64,000 nucleotides of DNA from Sporosarcina sp. NCCP-2222 (lineage in GTDB: Bacteria; Bacillota; Bacilli; Bacillales_A; Planococcaceae). The position numbers were made by a program, and so were the translations under genes. Every line of letters begins with the position of its first letter. The stretch's first letter is position 1. Positions 26,201 to 35,379 of this stretch are shown here, piece by piece. The notes beneath the pieces were generated by a model. That model saw only the letters and a program-made list of their open reading frames with translations, made no database searches and had not been told where the DNA came from. The DNA lies in NCBI RefSeq assembly GCF_023168145.1, contig NZ_BQYK01000001.1, positions 33,540 to 97,539 of the forward strand, in the 5' to 3' direction.

Positions 26201-26710
26201 TTGAAAACGGACTCCAAACATTTACAGCAATTAAAGAACCGTGAACTACATTATAAAAAAAATCTTTGGTCAGGTATTCTGTTTGGTCTTGGATTTGTTG
26301 CTTTTATTGATGAGACCATTTTTCATCAATTGCTGCACTGGCATAAGTTTTATGACAAATCAACGATAGCTGTCGGGCTGGTTTCAGATGGTCTGTTCCA
26401 TGCATTTAGTTGGTTTGCGACAGTGGGCGCTTTGTATTTGGTGGCAGATCTCCGGCGCTTGAATGCGTTTTGGCATAAAGTGTGGTGGGGAGGAAAACTG
26501 ATAGGCGGAGGAGCATTTCAGCTATATGACGGAACAATCCAGCATAAAGTGATGCGTATTCATCAAATCCGATATCACGTCGATATTGTCCCATATGATG
26601 TCGTGTGGAACGTAACTGCCATTATTATGATTGTTGCAGGAACCCTTCTGATTCGAAATGCCAAACAAAATCAACGAATGGTCAAAGGAACGGTACTCTA
26701 TGATGCATAA
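26201..26710 (+). CDS. DUF2243 membrane protein
   Basis: A 169-residue membrane protein with four helices and the histidine-rich DUF2243 pattern: FIDETIFHQLLHWHKFYD near residues 34-51, SDGLFHAFSW near 62-71, LYDGTIQHKVMRIHQIR near 108-124, then YDVVWN. The histidines could bind metal or haem. It begins at TTG 26201, about nine bases after AGGAGG. It overlaps ctaG by 11 bases, so the two are translationally coupled. DUF2243 is often found with CtaG, suggesting a role in haem-copper oxidase assembly, but this is inference. Confidence 0.8.
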   Translation: MKTDSKHLQQLKNRELHYKKNLWSGILFGLGFVAFIDETIFHQLLHWHKFYDKSTIAVGLVSDGLFHAFSWFATVGALYLVADLRRLNAFWHKVWWGGKLIGGGAFQLYDGTIQHKVMRIHQIRYHVDIVPYDVVWNVTAIIMIVAGTLLIRNAKQNQRMVKGTVLYDA

Positions 26711-27491
26711 AGAGGCAGCTTGGTCCCTGATGAACTTATTTTTTATCATTCCAGCATGTGCCGGACTTTTGGCTTATAGCTGGGCAGTATATAAAACGAA
26801 CCGGGTTCACAGGCTTCGCAAATGGCCAGTTTACCGGACATTTCTATGGTTCGCGGGAATTTTTTGCTGTCTGGCTGCACTTGTCGGGCCGCTTGCCGTC
26901 CTTTCCCGCCATTCGTTCACTTGGCATATGGCCGGCCACCTCCTTCTTGGGATGCTTGGACCGCTGCTACTAGTTTTGGCAGCTCCTATGACACTTTTAT
27001 TGAGGTCTTTGAATGTGAATCGCGCTCGACGTATTAGCAAGCTCCTTTCAAGCCAAGTGGCAAGATTTTATACCCACCCTGTCACAGCTTCCCTGTTAAA
27101 CATCGGCGGCCTTTGGATACTTTACACAACCGGGCTTTTCCAAGCAATGCACACAAGCTTGCTTCTTCATACTATTGTTCATATGCATGTTTTCACTGCT
27201 GGTTATTTATTTACTATTTCCATAATAAATATCGACCCAGTGGCTCATCGGTATTCTTTTCGTTTTCGGACAGCGGTATTTATCTTGGCACTTGCAGGCC
27301 ATGGAATCCTATCTAAGTACTTATACGCCTATCCACCTGTAGGGGTGGAAATAGAAGATGTACGTCTTGGCGCCATGCTCATGTATTACGGAGGGGATGC
27401 GGTTGATTTAGTGTTGATCATTATCCTCTTCCACCAGTGGTATCGAAAGAGCAGACGCAGGACAGTGTATGCTACCCTCACCGAGCATTAA
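26700..27491 (+). CDS. ctaG: Cytochrome c oxidase assembly protein, CtaG (caa3) family
   Basis: A 263-residue protein with about seven helices matching the caa3-type CtaG family, required for cytochrome caa3 activity in Bacillus and unrelated to the Cox11-type CtaG. Conserved histidines include TWHMAGHLLLGMLGP near residue 75, IVHMHVFTAGYLF near residue 165 and AGHGILSK. ATG at 26700 overlaps the DUF2243 gene; AAAGGA lies upstream. No oxidase subunit genes are adjacent, so it is a stand-alone copy. Confidence 0.85.
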   Translation: MMHKEAAWSLMNLFFIIPACAGLLAYSWAVYKTNRVHRLRKWPVYRTFLWFAGIFCCLAALVGPLAVLSRHSFTWHMAGHLLLGMLGPLLLVLAAPMTLLLRSLNVNRARRISKLLSSQVARFYTHPVTASLLNIGGLWILYTTGLFQAMHTSLLLHTIVHMHVFTAGYLFTISIINIDPVAHRYSFRFRTAVFILALAGHGILSKYLYAYPPVGVEIEDVRLGAMLMYYGGDAVDLVLIIILFHQWYRKSRRRTVYATLTEH

Positions 27492-27548
27492 CAAGATGTA
27501 GAAAATAGTTTTAGTGGTTCCAACATCTTTCGTTCAGAGTTAACAATC

Positions 27549-27576
27549 AAAGCCTCCCTAGTTTTTAGAGAGGCTT
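27549..27576. terminator. Weak hairpin terminator between convergent genes
   Basis: AAGCCTC pairs with GAGGCTT around a TTTTT-containing loop. T-tracts on both sides are poor. Confidence 0.45.
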
Positions 27577-27649
27577 AACATCCACATATGAACTAACAGT
27601 TTGATAGGGATAATAAGATAGTGCAAGAATCTACAAAACATTGCTTTAT

Positions 27650-28012
27650 TCATAGGGAGTTTCTCTGAGATGCCCCTCCATCCTGTTCACTTACACGAAT
27701 TAAGCGCTTTGCTTCATCCAGTTCGATCACCTGTTTCGGAAAGTGTTCATAAATTGGTTCGAGCTGGAGATTCACTTCCTCCAGTTCAGAGGTCTCAGAA
27801 AAAGGATATTCCCAAACTATCGTTTCATTTTCTGTTTTAAAAATGAAACGAAGCACTTGCATGGGTGTACGACCAGCCGTGTCTTCGTCAGATAGCAATG
27901 GCTCTTCGAAATGCTCATTTGACTGGTTTAAATATATCTTTCCTTCCCTGTTACTTTGTATTGCATCTTCAGCTAAAGCTTGAAAGTCTTGTAATGTTTC
28001 TGCCTTTCTCAT
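27650..28012 (-). CDS. Unknown 120-residue soluble protein
   Basis: I do not recognise this acidic protein. A helical N-terminus (KAETLQDFQALAEDA) precedes a beta-rich middle part with LRFIFKTENETIVWEYPFS. There is no membrane segment and no cysteine. ATG at 28012 sits eight bases after GGAG; the GTG three codons upstream lies too close to that site. It stands alone. Confidence 0.6.
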   Translation of the reverse strand: MRKAETLQDFQALAEDAIQSNREGKIYLNQSNEHFEEPLLSDEDTAGRTPMQVLRFIFKTENETIVWEYPFSETSELEEVNLQLEPIYEHFPKQVIELDEAKRLIRVSEQDGGASQRNSL

Positions 28013-28253
28013 GAATGCCACTCCTTCCTAAATCAATGAATTACTATACCTCTTTCCTCTTCTGTGAACTCAATAAACACAAATTGGATATATGTTAAGA
28101 GCCTAATTAATGCTATAATACGGTGTTCGGGAAACCTTTTAGCCAGTTAGCGCGTCTCATACAGAAGGTCAGATTTTGGCGTATAGTCTCTTATTTAGAG
28201 TTCATGCATATAAAGAATAGGAATTCATCATATTGAATGTTAGGTGGTTAGTT

Positions 28254-29231
28254 ATGAATAGAATGCAAGCACGTAAAAAGAAACGAATGAAGAAAAAAGG
28301 CGTTATCTTCCTTTCGCTCCTTCTTCTCATTGGTGCAGGGGTCATTTTTTGGGTGTACCAATACAATCAAGGCTTTACAGAAGCCGTTGACAGTACAGTG
28401 AAGGACAAGGAATTTGATTTATTCGAAGGCGAAGAACCGAAATTCGGAGAAATCAATGTCATGCTTCTCGGTTCGGACGCACGTAAAGACGAAGATGGCC
28501 GGTCGGATACATTGATTGTAGCCAACTATAATCAAAAGACAGAAAAAGTCAAACTTATCTCCATCATGCGGGATACGTATGTTTCTATTCCAGGGCATGG
28601 CAAACAAAAAATGAATGCCGCCTTCTCTATTGGTGGACCGGAACTGGTCAGACAAACATTAAAAGAGAACTTCGACCTAGATGTCCATTATTACGCGATC
28701 GTAGATTTCAATGGATTCCCGAAAATGGTTGATCTAATTGCACCGGATGGCATTGAAGTGGAAATACCATATACAATGCAGCACGGTATCGGCATGACGT
28801 TACAGCCTGGAAAACAGACATTGCATGGTGAACAACTACTCGGATATGTTCGTTTCCGTCATGACAAAATGAGCGACTTTGGACGGGTGGCTCGACAGCA
28901 GGAAGCTCTTTCCAAGTTAAAGGACGAAGCGGTCGGCTTCCATAGTCTCGTCAACCTGCCAAAACTCCTTGGTACAGCTGACGCGTATGTAAACACTAAT
29001 TTGGATAAGAAAACGATCCTATCCATCGCAAAGGGCATTTTAGAAAATAAGTCGGGATCCCTAGATACGATGCGGATTCCGGTTGATCATTCCTTCGTCG
29101 ATCGCGATGTCAATGTTGGGCAAGTCCTTGATATTGATTTTGAAAAAAATATCCAGGCCATCGACGATTTCTTGAATCCTACCGTGGATACAGCAGCAGA
29201 TACGACAAAAGATGACCAATCCCAAGATTAA
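28254..29231 (+). CDS. LytR-CpsA-Psr (LCP) family cell-wall ligase
   Basis: About 325 residues. A basic N-terminus and one membrane helix (residues 15-35) place the catalytic domain outside the cell. The LCP domain has LLGSDARKDEDGRSDTLIV near residues 72-90, SIMRDTYVSIPGHGKQKMNAAFS near 103-125 with the conserved arginine and lysine, and LLGYVRFRHD near 198-207. LCP enzymes attach teichoic acids or other glycopolymers to peptidoglycan. B. subtilis homologues are TagT, TagU and TagV; which one this corresponds to cannot be decided. ATG at 28254 follows AGGTGG. Confidence 0.92.
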   Translation: MNRMQARKKKRMKKKGVIFLSLLLLIGAGVIFWVYQYNQGFTEAVDSTVKDKEFDLFEGEEPKFGEINVMLLGSDARKDEDGRSDTLIVANYNQKTEKVKLISIMRDTYVSIPGHGKQKMNAAFSIGGPELVRQTLKENFDLDVHYYAIVDFNGFPKMVDLIAPDGIEVEIPYTMQHGIGMTLQPGKQTLHGEQLLGYVRFRHDKMSDFGRVARQQEALSKLKDEAVGFHSLVNLPKLLGTADAYVNTNLDKKTILSIAKGILENKSGSLDTMRIPVDHSFVDRDVNVGQVLDIDFEKNIQAIDDFLNPTVDTAADTTKDDQSQD

Positions 29232-29242
29232 CTTATGATGAT

Positions 29243-29286
29243 ACAGGCAAAGAGGACTTTCATGTTCCCTTTGCCTGTGTTTTTTT
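29243..29286 (+). terminator. Terminator of the LCP gene
   Basis: ACAGGCAAAG at 29243-29252 pairs with CTTTGCCTGT at 29269-29278, followed by GTTTTTTT. Confidence 0.92.
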
Positions 29287-29354
29287 GAATAACAATATCA
29301 AATCTTTTTTATGTTAAAATGAAACAATCCGTAAAAACAAGGAGGTCCTTTTTT

Positions 29355-29729
29355 ATGAAGTTGCATTTTCATCCGGTTTGGGAACAGACGCTGCCATCTA
29401 AAGGGAGAGCCGAACTGACGGCCGCCTTTACCGCCATGCCCCCTTCCCATTCATTCAACGCCTCCCCATACTTGATTAAACGAAAAAGAAACGGGGGTAT
29501 TGTCGCAACCATCTTTCTGCAAAACGGAACTGCATACCCAATTTCGCTAGATCACGTTCAAGTCCAGCTAGAACAACAAAAAAAGAGGTTAGCGCAACAT
29601 AATTTTGACGAGTCATTAATTATCCCACCTAATTCTACTATGCCTTGGTCTTTTGTCTTCCCTCCCGAGTCGACAGAAGATGGCGATATTAGTGAGCTGA
29701 TAACTATAAGTATTGACTTGCTAAAATGA
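29355..29729 (+). CDS. SLAP-domain protein
   Basis: A 124-residue protein resembling the SLAP (S-layer-associated) domain of bacilli. It opens KLHFHPVWEQTLP, has the strand GGIVATIFLQNGT and ends with IIPPNSTMPWSFVFPPES, the latter characteristic of the domain. There is no signal peptide, so the family name does not prove a surface location; similar short proteins accompany accessory Sec/S-layer assembly genes. ATG at 29355 follows AAGGAGG. No S-layer genes are nearby. Confidence 0.7.
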   Translation: MKLHFHPVWEQTLPSKGRAELTAAFTAMPPSHSFNASPYLIKRKRNGGIVATIFLQNGTAYPISLDHVQVQLEQQKKRLAQHNFDESLIIPPNSTMPWSFVFPPESTEDGDISELITISIDLLK

Positions 29730-29802
29730 GTTAAAGGCAAGTATTGTGATAGAAACCTACCAAAGCCCTCGGCAAGCTCTCTCTAGTTAACATTGGAAAA
29801 AC

Positions 29803-29829
29803 AAAAAAACCAGCGTCTGCTGGTTTTTT
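29803..29829. terminator. Bidirectional terminator
   Basis: CCAGC at 29810-29814 and GCTGG at 29819-29823 are flanked by A-run and T-run that extend the stem. Confidence 0.88.
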
Positions 29830-29830
29830 A

Positions 29831-30703
29831 TTATTTCGGCACTGCCTTTTGCACGTTTTCCCCATCTTTGCGGAAGAAACCAAAAATCCCGACCGTCTGG
29901 ACGACATTTGTGAACGCTTTCGGATCAACTTCTTTAATAATTTTCTCTAAATCATACAATTCATATCGCGTGATAACGAGATACATCATGTTTTTGTCTT
30001 CTTTTGAATACGCGCCTTTTGCAGGAAGAATCGTAATCCCACGCACCATTTTGTCATGAATGGCTTTCTGCAATTCATCTGCCTTGCGCGTAATGATCAT
30101 CGCGGTCACTTTCTCATGTCGAGTATGGAGCATATCAATAACTGCTGTAGTCACATACAGGGCGATCATTGTATACAGTGCGTTCTCGGGTTCGTATAGA
30201 AATCCCGCCAGGACGATAATGACTCCATTTAGCAGGAGAAAGTACGTACCAATCGGCTTATCCTGCAGCCGAGAAAGAACCATTGCCACAATGTCCATGC
30301 CACCAGTAGAAGCACCCAGCTTCAGCGATAAACCGACGCCAACCCCAACAATGACACCACCGAAAACTGCATTTAAAATGATATCATCCGAAAGCGACAA
30401 AACCGGCAGCAATTCGAGAAACAGCGTTGCAAATAGGACAGATACGATACTGTAGATCGTAAATCCCCTGCCCACTTTAAACCATCCGAGAATGAAAACA
30501 GGGATGTTGAAGAGCAGCAGCAGAATTCCTGTGCTCACTGAAATATCAAAATGGTCCTTTAAAATACTGGATACAAGTTGGGCAGCTCCAGAAAAACCAC
30601 TTGCATAGACATTCGCGTTAATCAAAAAGAAATTTAATGAAATCGCTAATAACAAAGAGCCGAATATGACGACTATGATCCGTTTCGCTTCAATAAAAAA
30701 CAT
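29831..30703 (-). CDS. YitT-family membrane protein (DUF161 plus DUF2179)
   Basis: About 290 residues. Five or six helices occupy residues 5-185, with the YitT repeats NANVYASGFSGAAQLVS and LKLGASTGGMDIVAM. A C-terminal cytoplasmic DUF2179 domain (residues 200-280) contains TAMIITRKADELQKAI and DPKAFTNV. The family is of unproven function and is often described as a transporter. ATG at 30703 lies six bases after GGAGG. Bacilli normally carry several paralogues. Confidence 0.88.
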   Translation of the reverse strand: MFFIEAKRIIVVIFGSLLLAISLNFFLINANVYASGFSGAAQLVSSILKDHFDISVSTGILLLLFNIPVFILGWFKVGRGFTIYSIVSVLFATLFLELLPVLSLSDDIILNAVFGGVIVGVGVGLSLKLGASTGGMDIVAMVLSRLQDKPIGTYFLLLNGVIIVLAGFLYEPENALYTMIALYVTTAVIDMLHTRHEKVTAMIITRKADELQKAIHDKMVRGITILPAKGAYSKEDKNMMYLVITRYELYDLEKIIKEVDPKAFTNVVQTVGIFGFFRKDGENVQKAVPK

Positions 30704-30812
30704 ATATACCTCCTGCACCTGTATATCTTGCACTCATTAGGCAATTGAACAAATTGTAGCTGATTTACATACAATTTAACATGATCAATGAGACCCATTT
30801 CTAGTATAACCA

Positions 30813-30845
30813 TAAAAAAACATCAGCAAGCGCTGATGTTTTTTC
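30813..30845. terminator. Bidirectional terminator
   Basis: ACATCAGC at 30820-30827 pairs with GCTGATGT at 30832-30839, with A- and T-runs on both sides. It ends the Fur-box-preceded small gene. Confidence 0.9.
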
Positions 30846-30856
30846 TCAATATCCTA

Positions 30857-31042
30857 TTACGAATGGCTTTCTTGCAAGGCTCTCCGGTATTTTGCATAAA
30901 GTATAGTGGAAACTCCTGCAAGTATGACAATGGATACCAAGCCGGCCATGGCACCTTCGATATCCCATCCATTTACTGCATATCCGGTCGATACTCCAAA
31001 GACGATTCCAGTCATTATCGCAACCCATACGAGACGAATCAT
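30857..31042 (-). CDS. Small membrane protein under a Fur-type box
   Basis: About 61 residues with two helices (about 2-22 and 32-52) and a basic C-terminal tail (AKYRRAL). ATG at 31042 lies five to six bases after AGGGTGG; a GTG three codons upstream is possible. A perfect Fur-type inverted repeat lies 28 bases upstream, so iron or another metal probably represses the gene. No family was recognised. Confidence 0.6.
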   Translation of the reverse strand: MIRLVWVAIMTGIVFGVSTGYAVNGWDIEGAMAGLVSIVILAGVSTILYAKYRRALQESHS

Positions 31043-31069
31043 TCCAGCCACCCTTTCCAGTTCATGTCA

Positions 31070-31084
31070 TGAGAATTATTCTCA
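31070..31084. promoter_or_regulatory. Perfect 7-1-7 Fur-type box
   Basis: TGAGAATTATTCTCA is a perfect 7-1-7 palindrome. It matches the Bacillus Fur consensus TGATAATNATTATCA except for T-to-G and its mirror, and fits Fur better than PerR or Zur. It precedes the small membrane protein gene. Confidence 0.75.
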
Positions 31085-31201
31085 CTTCATCATAGCTTAA
31101 TTGAAAGCATTTATCAATTAGAACTTTGAAAGTACTTATCCGGCTCTTACAAATAAGACACCTTCACCTCCACTAAGATCATATGAGAAGGCTGCTGTTC
31201 T

Positions 31202-32059
31202 TCATGAATCGTTTCGCAATTGAAGAATACGATCATTTACGAAGGCCTGAATAAAAAACTTTTCATTGTCATTTGGTTCTCGTTCATTTGCTTTAGTAAA
31301 GTTTTCGATCGAATGTTGCATCGAATCGGTCAATACCGCCTCACTTGCGGTAGTTAGTTCTCTCCAATACGTATCCATTTCTTCTACATCGCAGATCGAC
31401 TCATGACCTAGCAAGAACCATTTTGCGTCGTATTTCTGAATATCTTCAATCATCGGCAACAACAATGACTGTTTGAAATGATATAAAGAATTTGTGGTCG
31501 TGCCATATGCACTGTCGCCTAAAAAAATCACCTTTTCATCCGGAATAAATACAATCGTAGAGTCGTCTGTATGCGTACTAGCTATTTGTTCGAGAAGACA
31601 TATTTTATTCCCCAGGTCTATCGTGAGAGTATTCTCAAATATAATGTCGGGAGATGGCAAAGTAAAATGATCTCGTTCGGGTATATCTTCCTGTATAATT
31701 TTCCGGCAAAAATCACTCATTTTATTACTACTTACATAATGTTGGAGAGAATGATCATCAAACGAAAACATTTGCCATTGCTTTAAACGCCGATTTGTCT
31801 CACTGTTTACGATTATCGTTGCGTCCAACTCGTTCATTCCGAGAAAATGATCCCAATGAGCATGAGTAATCACCAAGTATTTGACTGGCGGAACATCTAA
31901 CTTTTCAATTTCATTTATCAAGTTTTCTGCATGCTTTGTAGAATTGCCTGCATCGATTATCAGACTGTATTGTTCGCCACAAACCAGTCCTAATGTCGGA
32001 CGCTCTTTATCATTTTGATTCGGTAAATAATATATTGTGTCGCTTAATTTTTTTAACAT
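31202..32059 (-). CDS. Metallo-beta-lactamase-fold hydrolase
   Basis: A 285-residue MBL-fold protein. The metal motif HAHWDH lies at residues 66-71, the bridging aspartate in FLGDSAYG, and later histidines in STHTDDS and LLGHES. It is broadly similar to class B beta-lactamase or quorum-quenching-type hydrolases, but nothing narrows the substrate. ATG at 32059 follows GAGGAG. It lies downstream of the phosphotransferase gene on the same strand with about 165 bases between them. Confidence 0.82.
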   Translation of the reverse strand: MLKKLSDTIYYLPNQNDKERPTLGLVCGEQYSLIIDAGNSTKHAENLINEIEKLDVPPVKYLVITHAHWDHFLGMNELDATIIVNSETNRRLKQWQMFSFDDHSLQHYVSSNKMSDFCRKIIQEDIPERDHFTLPSPDIIFENTLTIDLGNKICLLEQIASTHTDDSTIVFIPDEKVIFLGDSAYGTTTNSLYHFKQSLLLPMIEDIQKYDAKWFLLGHESICDVEEMDTYWRELTTASEAVLTDSMQHSIENFTKANEREPNDNEKFFIQAFVNDRILQLRNDS

Positions 32060-32224
32060 GTTCTCTCTCCTCAATTCTAATATTTTCTGAACAGAGAAAA
32101 TCTACATGTATATTCTAAGTGCTATAAACTATAGATTTTCTCGGATTATTGGTGTTTTACCATTGGACTTGTACCTCCTTGGTTTAGTCTTATCAACTCT
32201 AGAATACTTTTTATTAATTTCTAA

Positions 32225-33145
32225 TTAAATTAACCTGTATTCTTCCGCGTTCGTAATCATATTTAGTAAACTCACAAACAACTCTCTTTGTTCAACTCGC
32301 TGCCAATCTTCCTTTACTTCAGCTATCAACCACATGACTTCATCTAAAAATACATGTAGTAAACCTGCTTGCCACATTTCTTTTTCGTTTCTTGTCAAGG
32401 TTTGATGTACACTATATCCTTCGAGAAAGAGCTGCCATTCTAATGGCGTAAATACCCTATTTGGCGCTGAAGATAGTTCATTATGAAATAGTAATAAAGC
32501 TAGCGCCAAGTCAAATATTCGTGGAATCCACTTCGCATTATCAGGATCAATTATTACAGGATCTTTGGTAAATACTAAGTTATTTGCTTTATAGTCGTGA
32601 GGCGTTTCTATCCATATCAACGAAGCATTCTTTAGTTTCTCTTGATTTTCTACCGCTGTATATAATAGATTTCGCAAACCTTGAAAATCAAAATCAATCG
32701 TCGAAGTTGCAGCATTTTTAGCGATTTCTTTTACGTGTTCATCAACTTCCTCATAAGTAAAATCAAACACATCATATTTGTTTAAGTTAAACGAATTATC
32801 TCTTGAAGATAATAAATGAATCTTGCCAAGAAGCTCACCAGCTTGTTTTATCTCTGTTCCTACACCTCGATAAGTTGTGCCATCAATATAGGGATAACAT
32901 ATGTATACTTCTTCCTCTATTTGTTGTGGATTGCTGGTATGTAAGTCTACGGGTGTCACAATAGGTATGCCTGCATCCTTTAAATAGGTGGTGTATTTGA
33001 TAAGATTTATTGCGCTTTCCATCGGATATTGTGTTCGTTTAACTATTTTATTGTCAATTTTATATACCGGTGAAAAAGCATATATGCTATCTTGCTCATC
33101 AGCCAGCTCAAAACCAAAATATCTCAAAAGTGGCGTACTATTCAT
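32225..33145 (-). CDS. Phosphotransferase, APH/choline-kinase fold
   Basis: A 306-residue kinase-like protein. The catalytic loop reads PHDYKANNLV near residue 195, and the metal-binding aspartate is in IIDPDNAKWIPRIFDLAL, with lysine in KIVKRTQYPMESAI near residue 35. HDYKANN differs from the commoner HGDxxxxN, but similar forms occur in this superfamily. The substrate is unknown; antibiotic, sugar or choline are all possible. ATG at 33145 follows AGGAG. Confidence 0.75.
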   Translation of the reverse strand: MNSTPLLRYFGFELADEQDSIYAFSPVYKIDNKIVKRTQYPMESAINLIKYTTYLKDAGIPIVTPVDLHTSNPQQIEEEVYICYPYIDGTTYRGVGTEIKQAGELLGKIHLLSSRDNSFNLNKYDVFDFTYEEVDEHVKEIAKNAATSTIDFDFQGLRNLLYTAVENQEKLKNASLIWIETPHDYKANNLVFTKDPVIIDPDNAKWIPRIFDLALALLLFHNELSSAPNRVFTPLEWQLFLEGYSVHQTLTRNEKEMWQAGLLHVFLDEVMWLIAEVKEDWQRVEQRELFVSLLNMITNAEEYRLI

Positions 33146-33345
33146 TTCTGGTTCTCCTATATTAGCAAATTATCATACTTCCAACATTATACACAAAAAA
33201 CTCTACATTTGATTAAAAATTTTCAGATACTGCTTTTCAGTGATCAACCAAAAATATTTCGATTCAAGAAACTCTTGTTTTCCGGAAAATCAGCGTTATA
33301 ATTCTATTGAGTTAATTGACTAAATTACCAATATGGAGATGCAGC

Positions 33346-34569
33346 ATGCGGACGTATAATGAAAAAATAAGTATTTATCATGGAATGGCGTCAACGATTG
33401 CGTTGAACTTTTCCAACAATTTCTTTCCAATTTTCGCCATTACCATTTTAGGGGCGACCAATTACCAGGTTGGGCTAATCAGTTCCCTTCCTCCGCTCAT
33501 GGCACTGCTTATGACTATTCCAGCCGCTATCTTGCTGAATCGAGCTATTGCACAGAAAAAACTCGTTGCGATGTCGGTTTTGCTTGCACGGCTGTTGTTC
33601 ATTTTGATTATTATGACGGTTTATTTCCCTAACCCTTCGCAAGCTTGGATTTTCCTTGTCATTATTGCACTTATGAGTTTGCCGAATACTGTGGCGAACA
33701 TTGGTTGGCAGACGTTTATCAGCGGGTTGGTCGACGAATCAAATCGCGGCTCTTTTTTTAGTGACCGTAATCGGCTTCTAACGATTGTGGGACTGGTATC
33801 TACCCTGCTGATCGGATTGATCATGAAAGATGCATCATCGAATGCGACCGCGTACCAAGTACTCTTCGGAATCGCTTTTTGCTTCGGTTTGCTGGAAGTC
33901 TTTCTGCTTCTGAAACATGAGGAACCTGTTGTAAAAAAAGAAGGATCGATGAAGAAAAACAAAACAATGGATTGGTCTATTTTCCGGCACTCAAATTATG
34001 TTTGGTTTTTGATCGCTGCTTTATTTTTCAACTTTGCCTGGCAAATGGCATGGGGAATTTTTAATATTTATCATGTCCGGGTTGTCGGAGCGACCATTTT
34101 TTGGATCAGTATGTTCTCGGTCGGCAGCATGCTTGCTCAGTTTCTTTCCTTTCCTCTTTGGAAAAAATGGGCGGAGAGGCAGTCGAATACGTTGGTCTTT
34201 GTGTACGCTGCCATTGGGATGGCAACCACGCCATTTTTGACAGTGCTGTCTACAAATTTGTACTACATTACTCTTATCCAGACATCATCCGGCTTTTTCC
34301 TCGCTGGTGTTGTGTTGCTATTGTTCAATCTCCTGTTAGAACAATCGCCTGAACAGGTGAGAACCTATTGCATTACAACTTATAATGTATTGCTTTCACT
34401 TGTTGCGTTTATTGCACCGCAAATCGGTATTTGGCTTTTGGAACATCTGGGTGTCGATATGGCCATGTATATTAACTCTGCACTTCGATTCCTCAGTGCA
34501 GCATTATTCTTTGTCGTATCGAAGCGCTACGCCAAACAGAAAACGTCCGTATTGCCGAAAATCCACTAA
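33346..34569 (+). CDS. MFS transporter
   Basis: A 407-residue protein with about twelve helices and a central cytoplasmic loop of basic residues (VVKKEGSMKKNK, near residue 203). The N-terminal half contains NYQVGLISSLPPLMALLM and SDRNRLLTIVGLVSTLL, as in uncharacterised Bacillus MFS permeases. The substrate cannot be predicted. ATG at 33346 follows GGAG. It is a single gene, convergent with the DUF2512 gene. Confidence 0.82.
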   Translation: MRTYNEKISIYHGMASTIALNFSNNFFPIFAITILGATNYQVGLISSLPPLMALLMTIPAAILLNRAIAQKKLVAMSVLLARLLFILIIMTVYFPNPSQAWIFLVIIALMSLPNTVANIGWQTFISGLVDESNRGSFFSDRNRLLTIVGLVSTLLIGLIMKDASSNATAYQVLFGIAFCFGLLEVFLLLKHEEPVVKKEGSMKKNKTMDWSIFRHSNYVWFLIAALFFNFAWQMAWGIFNIYHVRVVGATIFWISMFSVGSMLAQFLSFPLWKKWAERQSNTLVFVYAAIGMATTPFLTVLSTNLYYITLIQTSSGFFLAGVVLLLFNLLLEQSPEQVRTYCITTYNVLLSLVAFIAPQIGIWLLEHLGVDMAMYINSALRFLSAALFFVVSKRYAKQKTSVLPKIH

Positions 34570-34571
34570 CC

Positions 34572-34607
34572 AAAAAAGAGAACCCGCAATTTTACGGGTT
34601 CTCTTTT
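34572..34607. terminator. Bidirectional terminator overlapping the DUF2512 stop
   Basis: AAAGAGAACCCG pairs with CGGGTTCTCTTTTT. The stop codon of the minus-strand DUF2512 gene (34592-34594) lies in the loop, so this hairpin probably serves the MFS gene chiefly. Confidence 0.85.
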
Positions 34608-35110
34608 TCATTTTCTTTTTTCATTTTTTCTCGTTTTTCATGAGCTCGGCGCATTTCGTCCATATCAAACTCCTCACCGAATTCTGCCCGCAAATTTCTG
34701 TCATAATCAAAGTACGGATGATTATCAGCCCATGGTTCTGAGTTCGTCTCTTGATCAAATACACTGGTTGCCATATAGCGGTGGAAAGCAAGCTCGCCTA
34801 ATGCGAGTACTGCACTGCTTATGAGGGATATGAGCAAATGCCCGTCTGTAGCTGGAAACAGAAAGAAGCCCATCACCCAAATAATAACTGCACTAAGTAT
34901 AAAATCTCCTGCTGCAGCCAGCGGGTTTCCGAGAAAAGGCATGACAAAAATATCTGCTGCATAACCTATTCCTGTTACAACGATGCTGATCAAAAGAGTA
35001 CTCACAATAGGGACGTTATAAATGCCAGTCAAGATGATCCAAAGAATAGCAAGAGTCATGAGCCATTTGACAAAAAAACCTTTTACATAACTGCCTTCTC
35101 CTGAATACAT
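34592..35110 (-). CDS. DUF2512 membrane protein (YndM-like)
   Basis: A 172-residue protein with four helices in the first 110 residues (around 10-28, 33-52, 62-84 and 90-108), matching the YndM/DUF2512 layout. The long hydrophilic C-terminus is rich in Glu, Lys and Arg (EKREKMKKENEKENP). ATG at 35110 follows GGGAGGAG. Function is unknown; yndM of B. subtilis lies in an unrelated context. Confidence 0.75.
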   Translation of the reverse strand: MYSGEGSYVKGFFVKWLMTLAILWIILTGIYNVPIVSTLLISIVVTGIGYAADIFVMPFLGNPLAAAGDFILSAVIIWVMGFFLFPATDGHLLISLISSAVLALGELAFHRYMATSVFDQETNSEPWADNHPYFDYDRNLRAEFGEEFDMDEMRRAHEKREKMKKENEKENP

Positions 35111-35319
35111 AATACAATCTCCTCCCTATTAGATAGGCTGTCCATTCTCCCACTTTTTATCCATTGTTTATGCCATTTAAAAACAGAAACAATAAAAATC
35201 GACTTATATGAAAAAATAAAATTTAATCTCAAAATAAGTCTATATACTTAAATAAAACTAGGTAAATTTAATCAAATTCTTATTGATTTTACTGAATATG
35301 TTGCAGTACACTGTACCTA

Positions 35320-35338
35320 ATGATAGCGTCACTATCAT
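35320..35338. promoter_or_regulatory. Palindromic operator upstream of the FAD oxidoreductase operon
   Basis: ATGATAG-CGTCA-CTATCAT is a 7-5-7 inverted repeat about 42 bases before the start codon. A second imperfect repeat, GTACACTGTAC, lies just upstream (about 35306-35316). A TetR gene 800 bases downstream of the operon is a candidate binder. Confidence 0.6.
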
Positions 35339-35379
35339 TTATAAAAAAACTAGAATAGTAAAGAATTGGGGGATTAATT

